DNA from: Kitasatospora acidiphila
Lineage (GTDB): Bacteria; Actinomycetota; Actinomycetes; Streptomycetales; Streptomycetaceae
DNA: 64,000 nt
Assembly: GCF_006636205.1 (NCBI RefSeq)
Contig: NZ_VIGB01000003.1
Span: 7,628,501-7,692,500 of the forward strand
Direction: 5' to 3'
Positions 1 through 8,687 of the stretch are shown here, in pieces; positions within the stretch are counted from its first letter, which is position 1; every line of letters starts with the position of its first letter. The position numbers and the translations under genes were made by a program. The notes under the pieces are model-generated. The model had not been told where the DNA came from. It saw only the letters and a program-made list of their open reading frames with translations, and made no database searches.

Positions 1-1175
1 AGCAGGGTGAGCAGGGCGTCATAGAGCGCCACCGGGTCACCGCCGTAGAAGCGGTCGGCCAGCCGGTCGATCACCAGGGCGCCACCCGGCTCGGCGGCAA
101 GCAGCGCGGCCAGTGGCACCGCCACCGACTCCGGGGCGGGCGGGAAGCGCCGCAGCAGCACCGCGAGCAGCTCATGGCCGGCGTGCGCATAGCACTGCTC
201 GTCGGCGAGCAGCACCGTGTCGGCGAACCGCGGCTCGCGGGCGATCACCTGCGCCAGCAGCCGCTGACCTGCGGCGCCGTCCCGCAAGGTGCCGGGCTTG
301 ATGGTGCGCCGGTTGCGCAGGCCCAGGGTGGCGGTGGCCAGCGGCAGCTTCAGGTGGCAGGCCGGATCGTCCAGGACGGCGACCGTGCGCATCGACAGGG
401 TCGGCCGCACTGCCAGATGGGGGTGCTCGGCGAGCACCGCGTGCTCGGTCAGCCCGGTGGCCCGCAGCGCCTCGGCCAGCGGTGCGCCGAGCGACAACGG
501 GTGGACGGGGATGGTGAGATGGCTCCCGTCCAGCTCCGGCAGGCCGAGCATGGCCGGCGTCGGCCACCAACCGGGCAGCGGGGCGCTGCCGTGCACGGTG
601 AGCGCCTCGGCCGGCAGCGCCAACCAGCGCAGCTCGAAGGAGGGGTGGCACTCCGGGGCGTGGCGCAGCAGGTCGCCGGTGTCGAGGCCGGCCCGGCCGC
701 GTGCGGTCGGATAGACCGGGTGGTCGAGATGGGCGGCGAGCGTGTCGAAGCCCAGACTGGCCAGCGGGCCTTCCCAGGCGGCCGGGTCGTCGCCGTAGCG
801 CTCGACCAACTCGCCCAGCACGACCGGCAGCTGGCGCTCGTGCAGCAGCATGGTGGCAAGCGTCTGGCGGCACTCCTCGGTGAACTCGGTGAATCCGGTG
901 GCATCCATGGGGTCGGCGAGTGCCCGGAAGGCGGCGAGGATCGCCGGGAGTTCACCGCACGGCTCGCCGTCGACCTCCAACAGCGGTAGCCGGGCGCACA
1001 GTTCGCACTGGAAGCCGTCCGGCTCCACGGGCAGCGCGATCCGCTCGTCGACCAGCACCAGCCAGCGGCCGTCCGCTCGGCGCGTCAGCCTGCCGCGGCT
1101 GCGCAGCCCGGCCACGTCCTCGCGGAGCAGGGCGCTGAGCACCCGCAGGGTCAACTGCTCGACGGTGTCGCTCAT
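1..1175 (-). CDS. IucA/IucC-family NIS siderophore synthetase, cut by the left edge
   Basis: An open frame starts at ATG 1175 and runs off the window with about 391 codons visible, so the C-terminal part is missing. The protein shows the NIS synthetase pattern: a His-Pro/Arg-Gly segment near residue 152 (HPVYPTARGRAGL), then ECHPSFELRW, an S-x-R-T segment (SMRTV) and a KLP motif (HLKLPLATATLG) near the ATP site. NIS synthetases adenylate a citrate- or dicarboxylate-type acid and couple it to an amine or alcohol to build hydroxycarboxylate siderophores in the cytoplasm. Its ATG overlaps the stop of the upstream ATP-grasp gene (ATGA), so the two are translationally coupled at the end of the iron-regulated uptake operon. 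The rest of the biosynthetic cluster should lie to the left. The product cannot be named from this fragment. Confidence 0.85.
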   Translation of the reverse strand, partial: MSDTVEQLTLRVLSALLREDVAGLRSRGRLTRRADGRWLVLVDERIALPVEPDGFQCELCARLPLLEVDGEPCGELPAILAAFRALADPMDATGFTEFTEECRQTLATMLLHERQLPVVLGELVERYGDDPAAWEGPLASLGFDTLAAHLDHPVYPTARGRAGLDTGDLLRHAPECHPSFELRWLALPAEALTVHGSAPLPGWWPTPAMLGLPELDGSHLTIPVHPLSLGAPLAEALRATGLTEHAVLAEHPHLAVRPTLSMRTVAVLDDPACHLKLPLATATLGLRNRRTIKPGTLRDGAAGQRLLAQVIAREPRFADTVLLADEQCYAHAGHELLAVLLRRFPPAPESVAVPLAALLAAEPGGALVIDRLADRFYGGDPVALYDALLTL

Positions 1176-2374
1176 GCCGTGATCTCCCAGCGGTTGGCGG
1201 CGATGAACTCGGCGACCGCCCGGTCCACGGCGCCCTGGTCGGGGCCGATCGCCCAGACCACGCCCAGGTAGTCGCGGTTGGTCCGGTAGCGCGGATGCCG
1301 CTCGCCGATCCCGCGCAGTGGGCGGTAGCGCAGCCGGATCTCGCCCAGTCGCGCATCCTGCGGACCGGGTGCCGCGGTCAGCGTGCCGGCCCGGTCGGCG
1401 CAGACCACCTCGTTGCGGGCCCGCAGATCGCCGCGCAGCCCCAGCTCGCGCGGCAGTGACTCCCCGAGGTGCACCAGCAGCACCTGCTCGAAGTACCGGA
1501 TGCCCAGGATCTCCTGGAGCATCAGGTCGCACTGGTCGCCGATCGCCCGGTAGTTGACCTCGATGATCCGGGCCCGCCCGCCCGGCTGCACCACGAACTC
1601 GGTGTGGCAGGCGCCCAGTCCCACGCCGATCGCGTCCAGCTGGGCCAGGACCTGCGCGGTCACCTCGGCGGGGTGGGCCGGCACGAACTCCAGCACCTCC
1701 TCGATGAAGTGCGGCGGCGGTGACAGTCGCGTCCGGAAGCCGCCGAGCACCACCCGGTCCCGCCCGTCGCCCAGTGTCTCCAGCGTGTTCAGCTGCCCGA
1801 CCAGGAACTCCTCGACCACCAGCACGGCGCCGGGTCGCCGCTCCCTGATCTCGGCGCAGCGGCCCAGCAGTTCGGCCAGGTCGGCGACCAGCACCACATC
1901 CTCGCTGGCCACCCCCTCGCGCGGCTTCAGCACACAGGGGAACGGCGGGAGTTCGACAACGGCGGGATCCTGGTCGGCCGTGAGTTCGATGCTGCGCACG
2001 GTGTCCAGGCCGGCGGCGGCCAGCCGGCGGCGCAGCTCGGCCTTGTTCTTGGCACACAGGGTGGCGCGCCAGTCCTTGGCCGGCAGGCCGAAGTACTCGG
2101 CGGCCAGCGCGGCCTGGGTCTGCAGGTGGTCGCTGTTGCTGAACACGGCGGCCGGGCCGTCGTGGTGGGCCGCGATGGCGGCGACCACCTCGCGGAAGTC
2201 GCCGACCCGGCACGCCAGCACCTCGGCCGGCAGGCCGAGTTCGGCATAGGCGAGCCGGTGCGCGGCCGGGTCGTCGGTCAGCACGGTCACCGCCAGGCCG
2301 AGCCGGACGGCGGCCGGCAGGAAGCCCTGGGAGACGGAGTCGGTGGGGTTGTGGGCGAGCAGATAGAGCCGCAT
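1172..2374 (-). CDS. ATP-grasp ligase of a siderophore cluster
   Basis: A 400-residue ATP-grasp protein. An N-terminal pre-ATP-grasp region (MRLYLLAHNPTDSV) is followed by the ATP-binding part (FPCVLKPREGVASEDVV near the middle) and the metal-binding end (ARIIEVNYRAIGDQ), where Glu and Asn sit in the expected order. ATP-grasp ligases join a carboxylate, via acyl phosphate, to an amine. Placed directly before an NIS synthetase and after a siderophore importer, it probably forms one amide bond of the siderophore. The vibrioferrin pathway also pairs an ATP-grasp enzyme (PvsA) with NIS synthetases. I chose ATG 2374 because GAGGAC lies just upstream of it; an in-frame ATG at 2401 has no better site. 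The stop overlaps the next start by 4 bases. Confidence 0.8.
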   Translation of the reverse strand: MRLYLLAHNPTDSVSQGFLPAAVRLGLAVTVLTDDPAAHRLAYAELGLPAEVLACRVGDFREVVAAIAAHHDGPAAVFSNSDHLQTQAALAAEYFGLPAKDWRATLCAKNKAELRRRLAAAGLDTVRSIELTADQDPAVVELPPFPCVLKPREGVASEDVVLVADLAELLGRCAEIRERRPGAVLVVEEFLVGQLNTLETLGDGRDRVVLGGFRTRLSPPPHFIEEVLEFVPAHPAEVTAQVLAQLDAIGVGLGACHTEFVVQPGGRARIIEVNYRAIGDQCDLMLQEILGIRYFEQVLLVHLGESLPRELGLRGDLRARNEVVCADRAGTLTAAPGPQDARLGEIRLRYRPLRGIGERHPRYRTNRDYLGVVWAIGPDQGAVDRAVAEFIAANRWEITA

Positions 2375-2410
2375 GGCGTCCTCACGCATAGGGATGGGCA
2401 CTTCGGACAG

Positions 2411-3403
2411 TCACTTGGGGACGTCGACGCCGGCGGCCTTGGCGATGTCGTTCAGCATCTGGTCGGCGGCCTGGATGCCGATGCCGGACATCCAGGTCTC
2501 GTCCGGGACGTTGAAGACCTTGCCGTTCTTGACGGCGTTGAGGCTCTGCCACACCGGCGTGGACTGCACCTGGCTCTGCTGGGTCTTGGTCGGGTCGTCG
2601 GCCACGGTGACGAACACCAGGTCGGCGTCGGCCTTGTCGATCTGCTCCGGACTGACGTCCAGCATCGAGGAGTTGACGTCCTGGGAGGCCGGGCGGCGCA
2701 GGCCGACGTCCTGGAGCACGGTGCCGCTGAACGAGTCCTTCTGGTAGAGCCGGGTCGGGCCGGCCACGAACCGCACCACGGAGGCGGTCGGCATGGTGCC
2801 GCCGTTCTTCGCCTTGATCTCTTCGCCCAGCCTCGCGGCCCGCGCCTGGTAGTCGGCCAGCGCCTGCCGGGCCGCGTCCTCCTTGCCGAGCGCCTTGGCG
2901 TAGAGCGTCAGATTGTCCTTCCAGGGGGCGCCGGTGGTCTGGGCGAAGACCGTGGGGGCGATCGCGTTGAGCTTGTCGAAGACCTTCTCGTGGCGGACCT
3001 TGGAGGAGAGGATCAGATCGGGCTTGAGCGAGGCGATCAGCTCCAGGTTGGGCTCGGCCATCGGGCCGACGTCCTTGGTGCCGCCCAACTCGCCCTTCAG
3101 ATAGGAGGGAAAGCCGCCGGCGGTCTTCATGTGCGGGGAGACGGCGCCGACCGGGGTGAGGCCGAGCAGCGTCGCATCGTCCAACTCGCCGCTGTCCAGC
3201 ACCACGACGCGCTGCGGCCGGCTCTTGATCTCGGCGGTGCCCATCGCGTGCTGGACGCTGCGGGGGAAGCTCGCGGCGGCGTCGTTCCCGACGGCGGAGG
3301 CAGCGCCGGTGGTCGGCTTGGCGCCGCCGCTGCTGCCGCAGCCGGCGAGCAGGGCGGTGCCGACCGCGGCGGCGAGCAGAACGGCGGGGAGGCGCTTGTG
3401 CAT
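2411..3403 (-). CDS. Iron-siderophore ABC transporter substrate-binding lipoprotein
   Basis: A 330-residue FecB/FhuD-type binding protein. It has a lipoprotein signal peptide with lipobox LLAGC near residues 18-22, followed by a low-complexity linker. The fold segments typical of the family are present: SRPQRVVVLDSGELDDATLLGL, then NLELIASLKPDLIL, and a C-terminal DLVFVTVADDPTK region. It should sit on the outer face of the membrane and pass ferric siderophore to the permease pair encoded upstream in the same operon. It lies 27 bases after the ATPase gene and 36 bases before the ATP-grasp gene, so uptake and biosynthesis are co-transcribed. Confidence 0.9.
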   Translation of the reverse strand: MHKRLPAVLLAAAVGTALLAGCGSSGGAKPTTGAASAVGNDAAASFPRSVQHAMGTAEIKSRPQRVVVLDSGELDDATLLGLTPVGAVSPHMKTAGGFPSYLKGELGGTKDVGPMAEPNLELIASLKPDLILSSKVRHEKVFDKLNAIAPTVFAQTTGAPWKDNLTLYAKALGKEDAARQALADYQARAARLGEEIKAKNGGTMPTASVVRFVAGPTRLYQKDSFSGTVLQDVGLRRPASQDVNSSMLDVSPEQIDKADADLVFVTVADDPTKTQQSQVQSTPVWQSLNAVKNGKVFNVPDETWMSGIGIQAADQMLNDIAKAAGVDVPK

Positions 3404-3430
3404 GAGTGCTTCTTCCTTGTGGGGGATCGG

Positions 3431-4222
3431 TCAGAGAGCCCGGCGGGCTCGGGGGACGACCAGCGGGGTGCCGGTCTCGGGGTCGGTGACGACTTGGCAG
3501 GGCACCTCGAAGACCCGCTCCACCAGCTCGGCGTCCAGCACCTCGCCGGGCGGTCCGGCGGCGGCCAGCCGGCCCTGGTGCAGGACGACCAGGTGGTCGG
3601 CGTAGCGGGCGGCCTGGCCGAGGTCGTGCAGCACCATGACGACGGTGCGGCCGAGTTCGCGGTGCAGGTCGGCCACCAGGTCGAGGACGTCCAGTTGGTG
3701 GCGCAGGTCCAGGAAGGTGGTGGGCTCGTCCAGCAGCAGCAGTTCGGTGTCCTGGGCCAGGGTGAGCGCGATCCAGGCGCGCTGCCGCTGGCCGCCGGAG
3801 AGCCGGTCCACCGGCTGGTCGCGCAGTTCGGCGGTGCCGGTGCGGTGCAGCGCGCGCTCCACGGCCTGCTGGTCGGCGGCCGACCACGGGTTGAGCAGCC
3901 GCTGGTGCGGATAGCGTCCGAGCCGCACCAGGCCCTCCACGGTGATCGCCTCGGGGGTGACGGGCTGCTGCGGCAGCAGGCCGAGCCGCTTGGCCAGCGT
4001 GCGGGCGGGCATCCGGTGCAGGTCGGCGCCGTCCAGGGTGACCGTGCCCGCGGTCGGGTCGAGCAGCCGGGCCAGGCCGCGCAGCAGCGTCGACTTGCCG
4101 CAGGCGTTGGGGCCGACCACGGCGGTGATCGAGCCGCCGGGCAGGGCCAGGTCCAGGCCGTCGACCACGATTCGTTCGCCGTATCGCAGGGTCAGTCGGC
4201 TGGTCGCCAGTTCGTTTCTCAA
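3431..4222 (-). CDS. Iron-siderophore ABC transporter ATPase
   Basis: A 263-residue FecE/FhuC-type ATPase. Walker A is VGPNACGKST (near residue 36), the signature is LSGGQRQRAW, Walker B is LLLLDEPTTFLDL, and the switch His is in VMVLHDLGQA. The open frame continues far upstream, but the true start is TTG 4222. It overlaps the permease stop (TTGA) and has GGAG 6 bases before it. The protein powers ferric-siderophore import together with the two permeases. Confidence 0.9.
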   Translation of the reverse strand: MRNELATSRLTLRYGERIVVDGLDLALPGGSITAVVGPNACGKSTLLRGLARLLDPTAGTVTLDGADLHRMPARTLAKRLGLLPQQPVTPEAITVEGLVRLGRYPHQRLLNPWSAADQQAVERALHRTGTAELRDQPVDRLSGGQRQRAWIALTLAQDTELLLLDEPTTFLDLRHQLDVLDLVADLHRELGRTVVMVLHDLGQAARYADHLVVLHQGRLAAAGPPGEVLDAELVERVFEVPCQVVTDPETGTPLVVPRARRAL

Positions 4223-5205
4223 CGCGCGCTCCGGGTTTGACGGATCATCAGGACGAGCAGCCAAGGGGCGCCCAGGGTGGCGGTGGCCGCGCCGACCGGC
4301 AGGCCCTGGACGGGCAGCAGATGCAGCACCACCACATCGGCGCCGAGCAGCAGCAGCGCACCGGTGAGCGCGCTCAGCAGCACGGTGCCGGGAGTCGGCG
4401 GTCCGGCCAGCAGCCGCACCAGGTGCGGCACGGCCAGCGCCACGAACCCGACCGGGCCGCTGAGCGCCGCCGCCAGCGAGGCCAATGCGATGGACAGCAG
4501 TAGGAGTTGGAGCCTGGCACGGTCCGGGCGCAGGCCCAGGCCGCCGGCCGACTCGTCGCCGAGGTCCAGCACCGCGACCCGCCGGTCCAGCAGCAGCACC
4601 GCGACCAGCAGCACGGCGACCGCGGCGCCGCCCACCTGGATCTCGGTCCAGGTGCGGCCGTACAGCGAGCCGGTGGTCCACTGCAGTGCGGAGGAAGCGA
4701 GTTCGGCCGGAAAGCGGACGATCATCAGGTTGACCGCCGCCGCCAGCCCGGCCTGCACCGCGAGCCCGACCAGCACCAGCCGGCCGACCGCAGCCCGGGA
4801 CCGCCAGGCGAATGCGCCGAGCAGCCCGGCGGCCGCCAGTCCGCCGCCCAACGCGGCCAGTGGCACCAGGAGTTGGGAGGCTCCCAGGGCGAGCAGCAGC
4901 ACCGCGCCGAAGGAGGCGCCACCGGTCACCCCGATCACATCGGGCGAGGCCAGCGGATTGCGGAACAGCCGCTGCAGCAACTGGCCGGAGACCGCCAGCG
5001 CGGCACCGGCGATCAGCGCCGCCAGCACCCGGGGCGCCCGGAACTCCCGCACCACCAGCACATCGCCGCCCTGGCCGAAGCCGAACAGCGCACGCAGCGC
5101 GGTGCCGGGCGACATGGCGACCTCGCCCAGGCTGAGCGCGGTGGCGGTGACGGCCAGCAGCAGCACCAGTGCGGTCAGGCAGCAGGCCGCTGTGCGGCGG
5201 TTCAC
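4219..5205 (-). CDS. Iron-siderophore ABC permease (FecCD family)
   Basis: A 328-residue polytopic membrane protein of the FecCD/BtuC family. Family segments include EFRAPRVLAALIAGAALAVSGQ, RNPLASPDVIGVTGGASFGAV and GPVGFVALAVPHLVRLL. The start is GTG 5205, which overlaps the stop of the neighbouring permease (GTGA); the longer upstream extension is Arg/Gly-rich and not protein-like for this family. With the adjacent paralogue it forms the heterodimeric channel for ferric siderophore. Confidence 0.9.
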   Translation of the reverse strand: MNRRTAACCLTALVLLLAVTATALSLGEVAMSPGTALRALFGFGQGGDVLVVREFRAPRVLAALIAGAALAVSGQLLQRLFRNPLASPDVIGVTGGASFGAVLLLALGASQLLVPLAALGGGLAAAGLLGAFAWRSRAAVGRLVLVGLAVQAGLAAAVNLMIVRFPAELASSALQWTTGSLYGRTWTEIQVGGAAVAVLLVAVLLLDRRVAVLDLGDESAGGLGLRPDRARLQLLLLSIALASLAAALSGPVGFVALAVPHLVRLLAGPPTPGTVLLSALTGALLLLGADVVVLHLLPVQGLPVGAATATLGAPWLLVLMIRQTRSAR

Positions 5206-6239
5206 CGGGCGGCCCGCCGGGCCAGTACAGCCAGCAGCGGTGCGCCGAGGAACGCGGTGACGATGCCGACCTCCAACTCCGAGGGGCGGGCCACCAGTCG
5301 GCCCAGCACATCGGCGGCCAGCAGCAGGACCGGTCCGGCGACGGCGCAGCCGGGCACCAGCCACCGCTGGTCGCCGCCGAGCAGCAGCCGGACCAGGTGC
5401 GGCGCGGCGAGCCCGACGAAGGCGATCGGCCCGGCGATGGCGACCGCGCCGGCGGCCAGCAGCACCACGGCCAGTGCGGCGGCGGTCCGGATCCGCGCCA
5501 CCGGCACACCGAGTGCCTGCGCACTCTCCTCGCCGAGTGCGAGCGCGTTGAGCGCGGGCGCCACGGCCACCGCCAGCACCAATCCGACCAGCAGCAGCGG
5601 CCAGACAGGGGTGAGGACTTCGAGCCCGCGCCCGTCGAGCGAGCCGGCCAGCCAGAACCGCGCCTCGTCCAGGGTGCGGCGGCGGAGGAGCATCAGCGCG
5701 GAGGTCCAGGAGGCGAGCACCGCGGTCAGCACGGTGCCGCCGAGCGCGAGCCGGGTGGGATCCAGCTCGCCGGCCCGCCGGGCCATGGCCTGCGCCGCCA
5801 GCCCGGCCAGGCCCGCGCCGGCCACCGCGAACCAGACGTACTCCACCGGCCGGGTGAGCTGCAGCGCGTAGATCGCGGTGACCACCGCGAAGCTCGCGCC
5901 GGCGTTGACGCCGAGTGTGGTCGGCGAGGCCAGCGGATTGCGGGTGACGCCCTGGGCGACGGCCCCGGCCACCCCGAGCGCGGCGCCGACCACCAGGCCG
6001 AGCACCGTGCGCGGCAGCCGAAGGCCCGTCACCACCTGGGCGTCGGACCCGCTTCCGGCGTGGTGGCCGAGCAGCGCGTCGACGACGGTCGACAGCGGGA
6101 CGGCGCGCGATCCCAGGGCCAGGCTCAGGGCCACGCAGACCAGCAGCAGGCAGATCCCGAGGCCGAGCAGCAAGGTCTGCCGGGCCGCCGGGGATCGCCG
6201 CGCCGGGGCCGCGGTGGCCGGCAGTTCGATTCTCAGCAC
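5202..6239 (-). CDS. Iron-siderophore ABC permease (FecCD family), first gene of the operon
   Basis: A 345-residue FecCD permease with about ten hydrophobic segments. Conserved parts are LRLPRTVLGLVVGAALGVAGAV, RNPLASPTTLGVNAGASFAV and GPIAFVGLAAPHLVRLLLG. It is the promoter-proximal gene of the leftward operon permease-permease-ATPase-lipoprotein-ATP-grasp-NIS synthetase. Its start lies 11 bases from the iron box at 6250-6268, so expression is expected only when iron is low. Confidence 0.92.
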   Translation of the reverse strand: MLRIELPATAAPARRSPAARQTLLLGLGICLLLVCVALSLALGSRAVPLSTVVDALLGHHAGSGSDAQVVTGLRLPRTVLGLVVGAALGVAGAVAQGVTRNPLASPTTLGVNAGASFAVVTAIYALQLTRPVEYVWFAVAGAGLAGLAAQAMARRAGELDPTRLALGGTVLTAVLASWTSALMLLRRRTLDEARFWLAGSLDGRGLEVLTPVWPLLLVGLVLAVAVAPALNALALGEESAQALGVPVARIRTAAALAVVLLAAGAVAIAGPIAFVGLAAPHLVRLLLGGDQRWLVPGCAVAGPVLLLAADVLGRLVARPSELEVGIVTAFLGAPLLAVLARRAAR

Positions 6240-6249
6240 GTGATCGATC

Positions 6250-6268
6250 TTAGGTTAGGCAAACCTAA
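6250..6268 (-). promoter_or_regulatory. Iron box (DtxR/IdeR/DmdR operator) of the siderophore uptake operon
   Basis: The 19-base near-palindrome TTAGGTTAGGCAAACCTAA is one base from the classical actinobacterial iron box (TTAGGTTAGSCTAACCTAA). It lies 11 bases upstream of the first permease gene. An iron-loaded DtxR-family repressor would block transcription here. Confidence 0.9.
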
Positions 6269-6307
6269 GTCCGTCAAATCACCTTCGGCGGCTACGGTGC
6301 GTCAGTG

Positions 6308-6326
6308 TAAGGTGAGGCTAACCTTA
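6308..6326 (+). promoter_or_regulatory. Second, divergent iron box before the FhuF-like gene
   Basis: TAAGGTGAGGCTAACCTTA matches the iron-box pattern with a few changes and keeps the GAGGCTAACCT core. It lies 32 bases upstream of the rightward reductase gene and 39 bases from the leftward box, so each divergent unit seems to have its own operator. Confidence 0.8.
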
Positions 6327-6357
6327 ATTCGATGGACGATGGGAGGGGTGGTGCCCG

Positions 6358-7082
6358 GTGCTCTCCGGCGTGTACCAGCAGCTGGCGGCCTGTGCTCCGG
6401 CGTGGCGGATGCGGGTGCTGAGCGGGCCTCAGACGGCGCCCGGGCCGGGCTGGGTGCGGGCCGACGGCTTCGCGGCGCGGATCGACGAGCTGGTCGCGGG
6501 GGAGGCGGCCCGGATCCTGGCCGACCACGGCCGCGCGGTGCCCGCCCGGGTGGCCGCCTCCCGGCTGCTGCACCACTACCTCTGGTCGGCCTGCCTGCTG
6601 GCCGGCGGGCCGTGGTACCTGGCCGACCTGGTGCCCGAGCTGCACCCCGGCCAGGTGTGGCTGCACCCGGCCACCGGTGACCTCGCCTTCCGCCCGGGGG
6701 CTGTCGGACCGACGGCTCGCCGGACCGACTGCGCGACACCATCGGCGAGTTCGCCGAACCGGCGGTGGCCGCCTTCCAGGCCGTCACCCGTCGCGGCCCG
6801 CGCGCCCTGTGGGGCATGGTGGCGGACGACCTGGTCTCCGGCATCTGGTACCTGGGCCGGATGCTCGACCGCGAGGAGCACGCCGCCGCGCGGGCGGCCG
6901 AGCTGCTGCCCGGCGGCACGGCCCCGCTGCACGGCCCGGCGGGCTTCCGCCGGTTGCCGGCCGGGGAGTTGACCAGGACCCGAGCCGGCTGCTGCATGTA
7001 CTACGCGATCCGCCCCGCGGAGGCCTGCCTGACCTGCCCGCGCGTCGGCGACGCGGAACGGAGCCGGCGGCTCACCGCCTGA
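6358..7082 (+). pseudogene. FhuF-like ferric-siderophore reductase, broken by a single-base deletion
   Basis: The first part (from GTG 6358) reads LSGVYQQLAACAP to GDLAFRPG. After the G5 run at 6696-6700 the frame must shift by one base to continue as TDGSPDRLRDTIGEF and onward. The C terminus has the FhuF [2Fe-2S] pattern CC-x10-C-x2-C (CCMYYAIRPAEACLTC), which binds the cluster used to reduce ferric siderophores in the cytoplasm. Adding one G to the run restores a protein of about 241 residues. The iron box just upstream and the neighbouring uptake operon fit an iron-release role. I call it broken as written, but a base-calling error is more likely than true decay because both halves remain well conserved. 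Confidence 0.75.
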
Positions 7083-7842
7083 GTTGTTCCCCCAGCACGG
7101 TCGGGGCCTCCAACAACGACGGCCCGTACCAGGTGAGATGGCGCCCGCTCAGCAGCGCGGCCGGGATGCCGGGGAAAGCCTCCGGACCGTCGTTGGCCGT
7201 GAACCGGTACGGCTCGTCCGGCAGCACCACCAACTCCGGCTCGACCGCCAGCAGTTCGGGCAGCTTGATGGCCGGGTAGCGGTCCGGGTGCGCCTCGTAC
7301 GCATTCCGCACCCCGAGCCGCCGCAGCAGATCGCCCGCGAAGGTGTCGCGGCCGAGCACCATCCACGGCCGCCGCCAGATCGGCACCACCGCCCGGCGCG
7401 CCGGACCGGTCGGTGGCGGCAGCTGTGCCCAGGCCCGCTCCGCCCGCGCCAGCCAGGCCGGCCGCGGCAGCCCGCAGGCCGCGGTGAGCAGGCGGTCCAG
7501 CGAGCGGAACGCCTGGTCGAGTGAGCGCACCTCGGTGACATGGACCGGCACCCCCGCCGCCCGCAGCGCGGCCAGGTCGGGCGCCCGGTTCTCCTCCTCA
7601 TTGGCGATCACCAGATCCGGCCGCAGCGCCTGAACCGCCGCCAGATCCGGATTCTTGGTGCCACCGATCCGCGCGACCTCCAGGCCCACCGGGTGACTGC
7701 ACCAGTCGGTGGCGCCGACCAGCAGGCCGGGCGCGGTCACGGCCACCGCCTCGGTGAGGGAGGGCACCAGCGACACCACCCGCCGCACGGGGCCGCGCAG
7801 CGGGACGGGGTGGCCGAGGTCATCGATGAGGGAAGCGGTCAC
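7072..7842 (-). CDS. Helical-backbone metal receptor (BtuF/FecB fold) without signal peptide
   Basis: A 256-residue protein with the periplasmic-binding fold for cobalamin or ferric siderophores. RRVVSLVPSLTEAVAV is followed by VGATDWCSHP, IGGTKNPDLAAVQALRPDLVIANEEENR and a C-terminal PELVVLPDEPYRF. It starts at GTG 7842 with no signal peptide or lipobox, so it is predicted to stay in the cytoplasm, unlike the lipoprotein at 2411-3403. It may take part in intracellular metal-chelate handling. Its stop overlaps the end of the convergent FhuF-like gene by 11 bases, and it follows the second FhuF-like gene after only 4 bases, so those two form a pair. Confidence 0.75.
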   Translation of the reverse strand: MTASLIDDLGHPVPLRGPVRRVVSLVPSLTEAVAVTAPGLLVGATDWCSHPVGLEVARIGGTKNPDLAAVQALRPDLVIANEEENRAPDLAALRAAGVPVHVTEVRSLDQAFRSLDRLLTAACGLPRPAWLARAERAWAQLPPPTGPARRAVVPIWRRPWMVLGRDTFAGDLLRRLGVRNAYEAHPDRYPAIKLPELLAVEPELVVLPDEPYRFTANDGPEAFPGIPAALLSGRHLTWYGPSLLEAPTVLGEQLRR

Positions 7843-7846
7843 CGGG

Positions 7847-8596
7847 TCAGCGTATGGGACGAGACGTTCCCGGCACCCCCGCAGCGGGGCTGACGGCGCT
7901 CCCGGGCGCGCGGTCGAAGACGCAGTCACCGCACAGGCCGCCGCCCGGGATCCGGTAGTAGAGGCAGCAGCTGTTCCGCCGCAGCGAATCGCCCCGCAGG
8001 GTCCCGAGCAGCGGCTCGCGCGCCAGCAGCTCGCCGGCCACGGCGGCCACCCGGCGATGGTCGGGCGCGGGAAGCTGCCGGCGCATCTGCCGCACCGTGC
8101 CGACCAGTGCGGACGCCGCGTTGCCCGCGAGCAGCCCGTCCGCGACGGGGGCGACCGCCTGCACGGCGGTGGCCAGCGGCGCGAGCGCACCGGCGACCGC
8201 GGCCCGGTGCACGTCCTCGGCGGGTGCGGGGCCGGCCGGCTGCGCGGCCGAGCCCGGCAGCCACAGCTCCAGCGGACCGTCCGCCGGCTGCCGCCAGTGC
8301 ACCCGCTCCGCATCGAACTCCGGCACCAGCCCGCCGACCGCCAGCATGCCCAGCGTGACCGACCAGAAGCGGGCGGCGAGCCCCAGATGGGTGATTGACG
8401 CGGCCACCCGCGGCTCCGCCGTGCGCAGCTTCCCGGCGACCTCCCCGATCCGCACCGCCAGCGGCGCGCCCGGCCCGGTCGCGAAGAGCGCACCCAGCGG
8501 CCGGTACCCGTCCGGCGGGACGGGACCGGTCTCGACGGCGAAGTAGGGGCCGAGGGCGCGGACGCCGCGGAGCACGGCGGCGGAGTCGGTGGTCAT
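7847..8596 (-). CDS. (2Fe-2S) FhuF-like reductase paralogue
   Basis: A 249-residue protein ending in CCLYYRIPGGGLCGDC, again the FhuF cysteine pattern CC-x10-C-x2-C. The preceding RRNS segment and the AARFWSVTLGMLAVGG region match FhuF-like proteins. It should reduce iron(III) bound to siderophore. ATG 8596 (MTTDSAAVL) is preferred over an upstream ATG at 8713, because the extra 39 residues look non-coding and would run back into the Ku promoter region. It is an intact paralogue of the frameshifted copy at 6358-7082. Confidence 0.78.
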   Translation of the reverse strand: MTTDSAAVLRGVRALGPYFAVETGPVPPDGYRPLGALFATGPGAPLAVRIGEVAGKLRTAEPRVAASITHLGLAARFWSVTLGMLAVGGLVPEFDAERVHWRQPADGPLELWLPGSAAQPAGPAPAEDVHRAAVAGALAPLATAVQAVAPVADGLLAGNAASALVGTVRQMRRQLPAPDHRRVAAVAGELLAREPLLGTLRGDSLRRNSCCLYYRIPGGGLCGDCVFDRAPGSAVSPAAGVPGTSRPIR

Positions 8597-8687
8597 GGGG
8601 TCATGTCTACCGGACCTCGGTGGGCACCAGTGCACACCGGGGAGCACCATGGGAAGCCGAAGGGGGTGCCGAGGGAGGTAGGCGGCG

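Noticed and set aside
2126..4240. A 704-codon plus-strand frame
   Set aside because: It is antisense to the siderophore lipoprotein and ATPase genes and shows His/Gly/Gln-rich low-complexity sequence.
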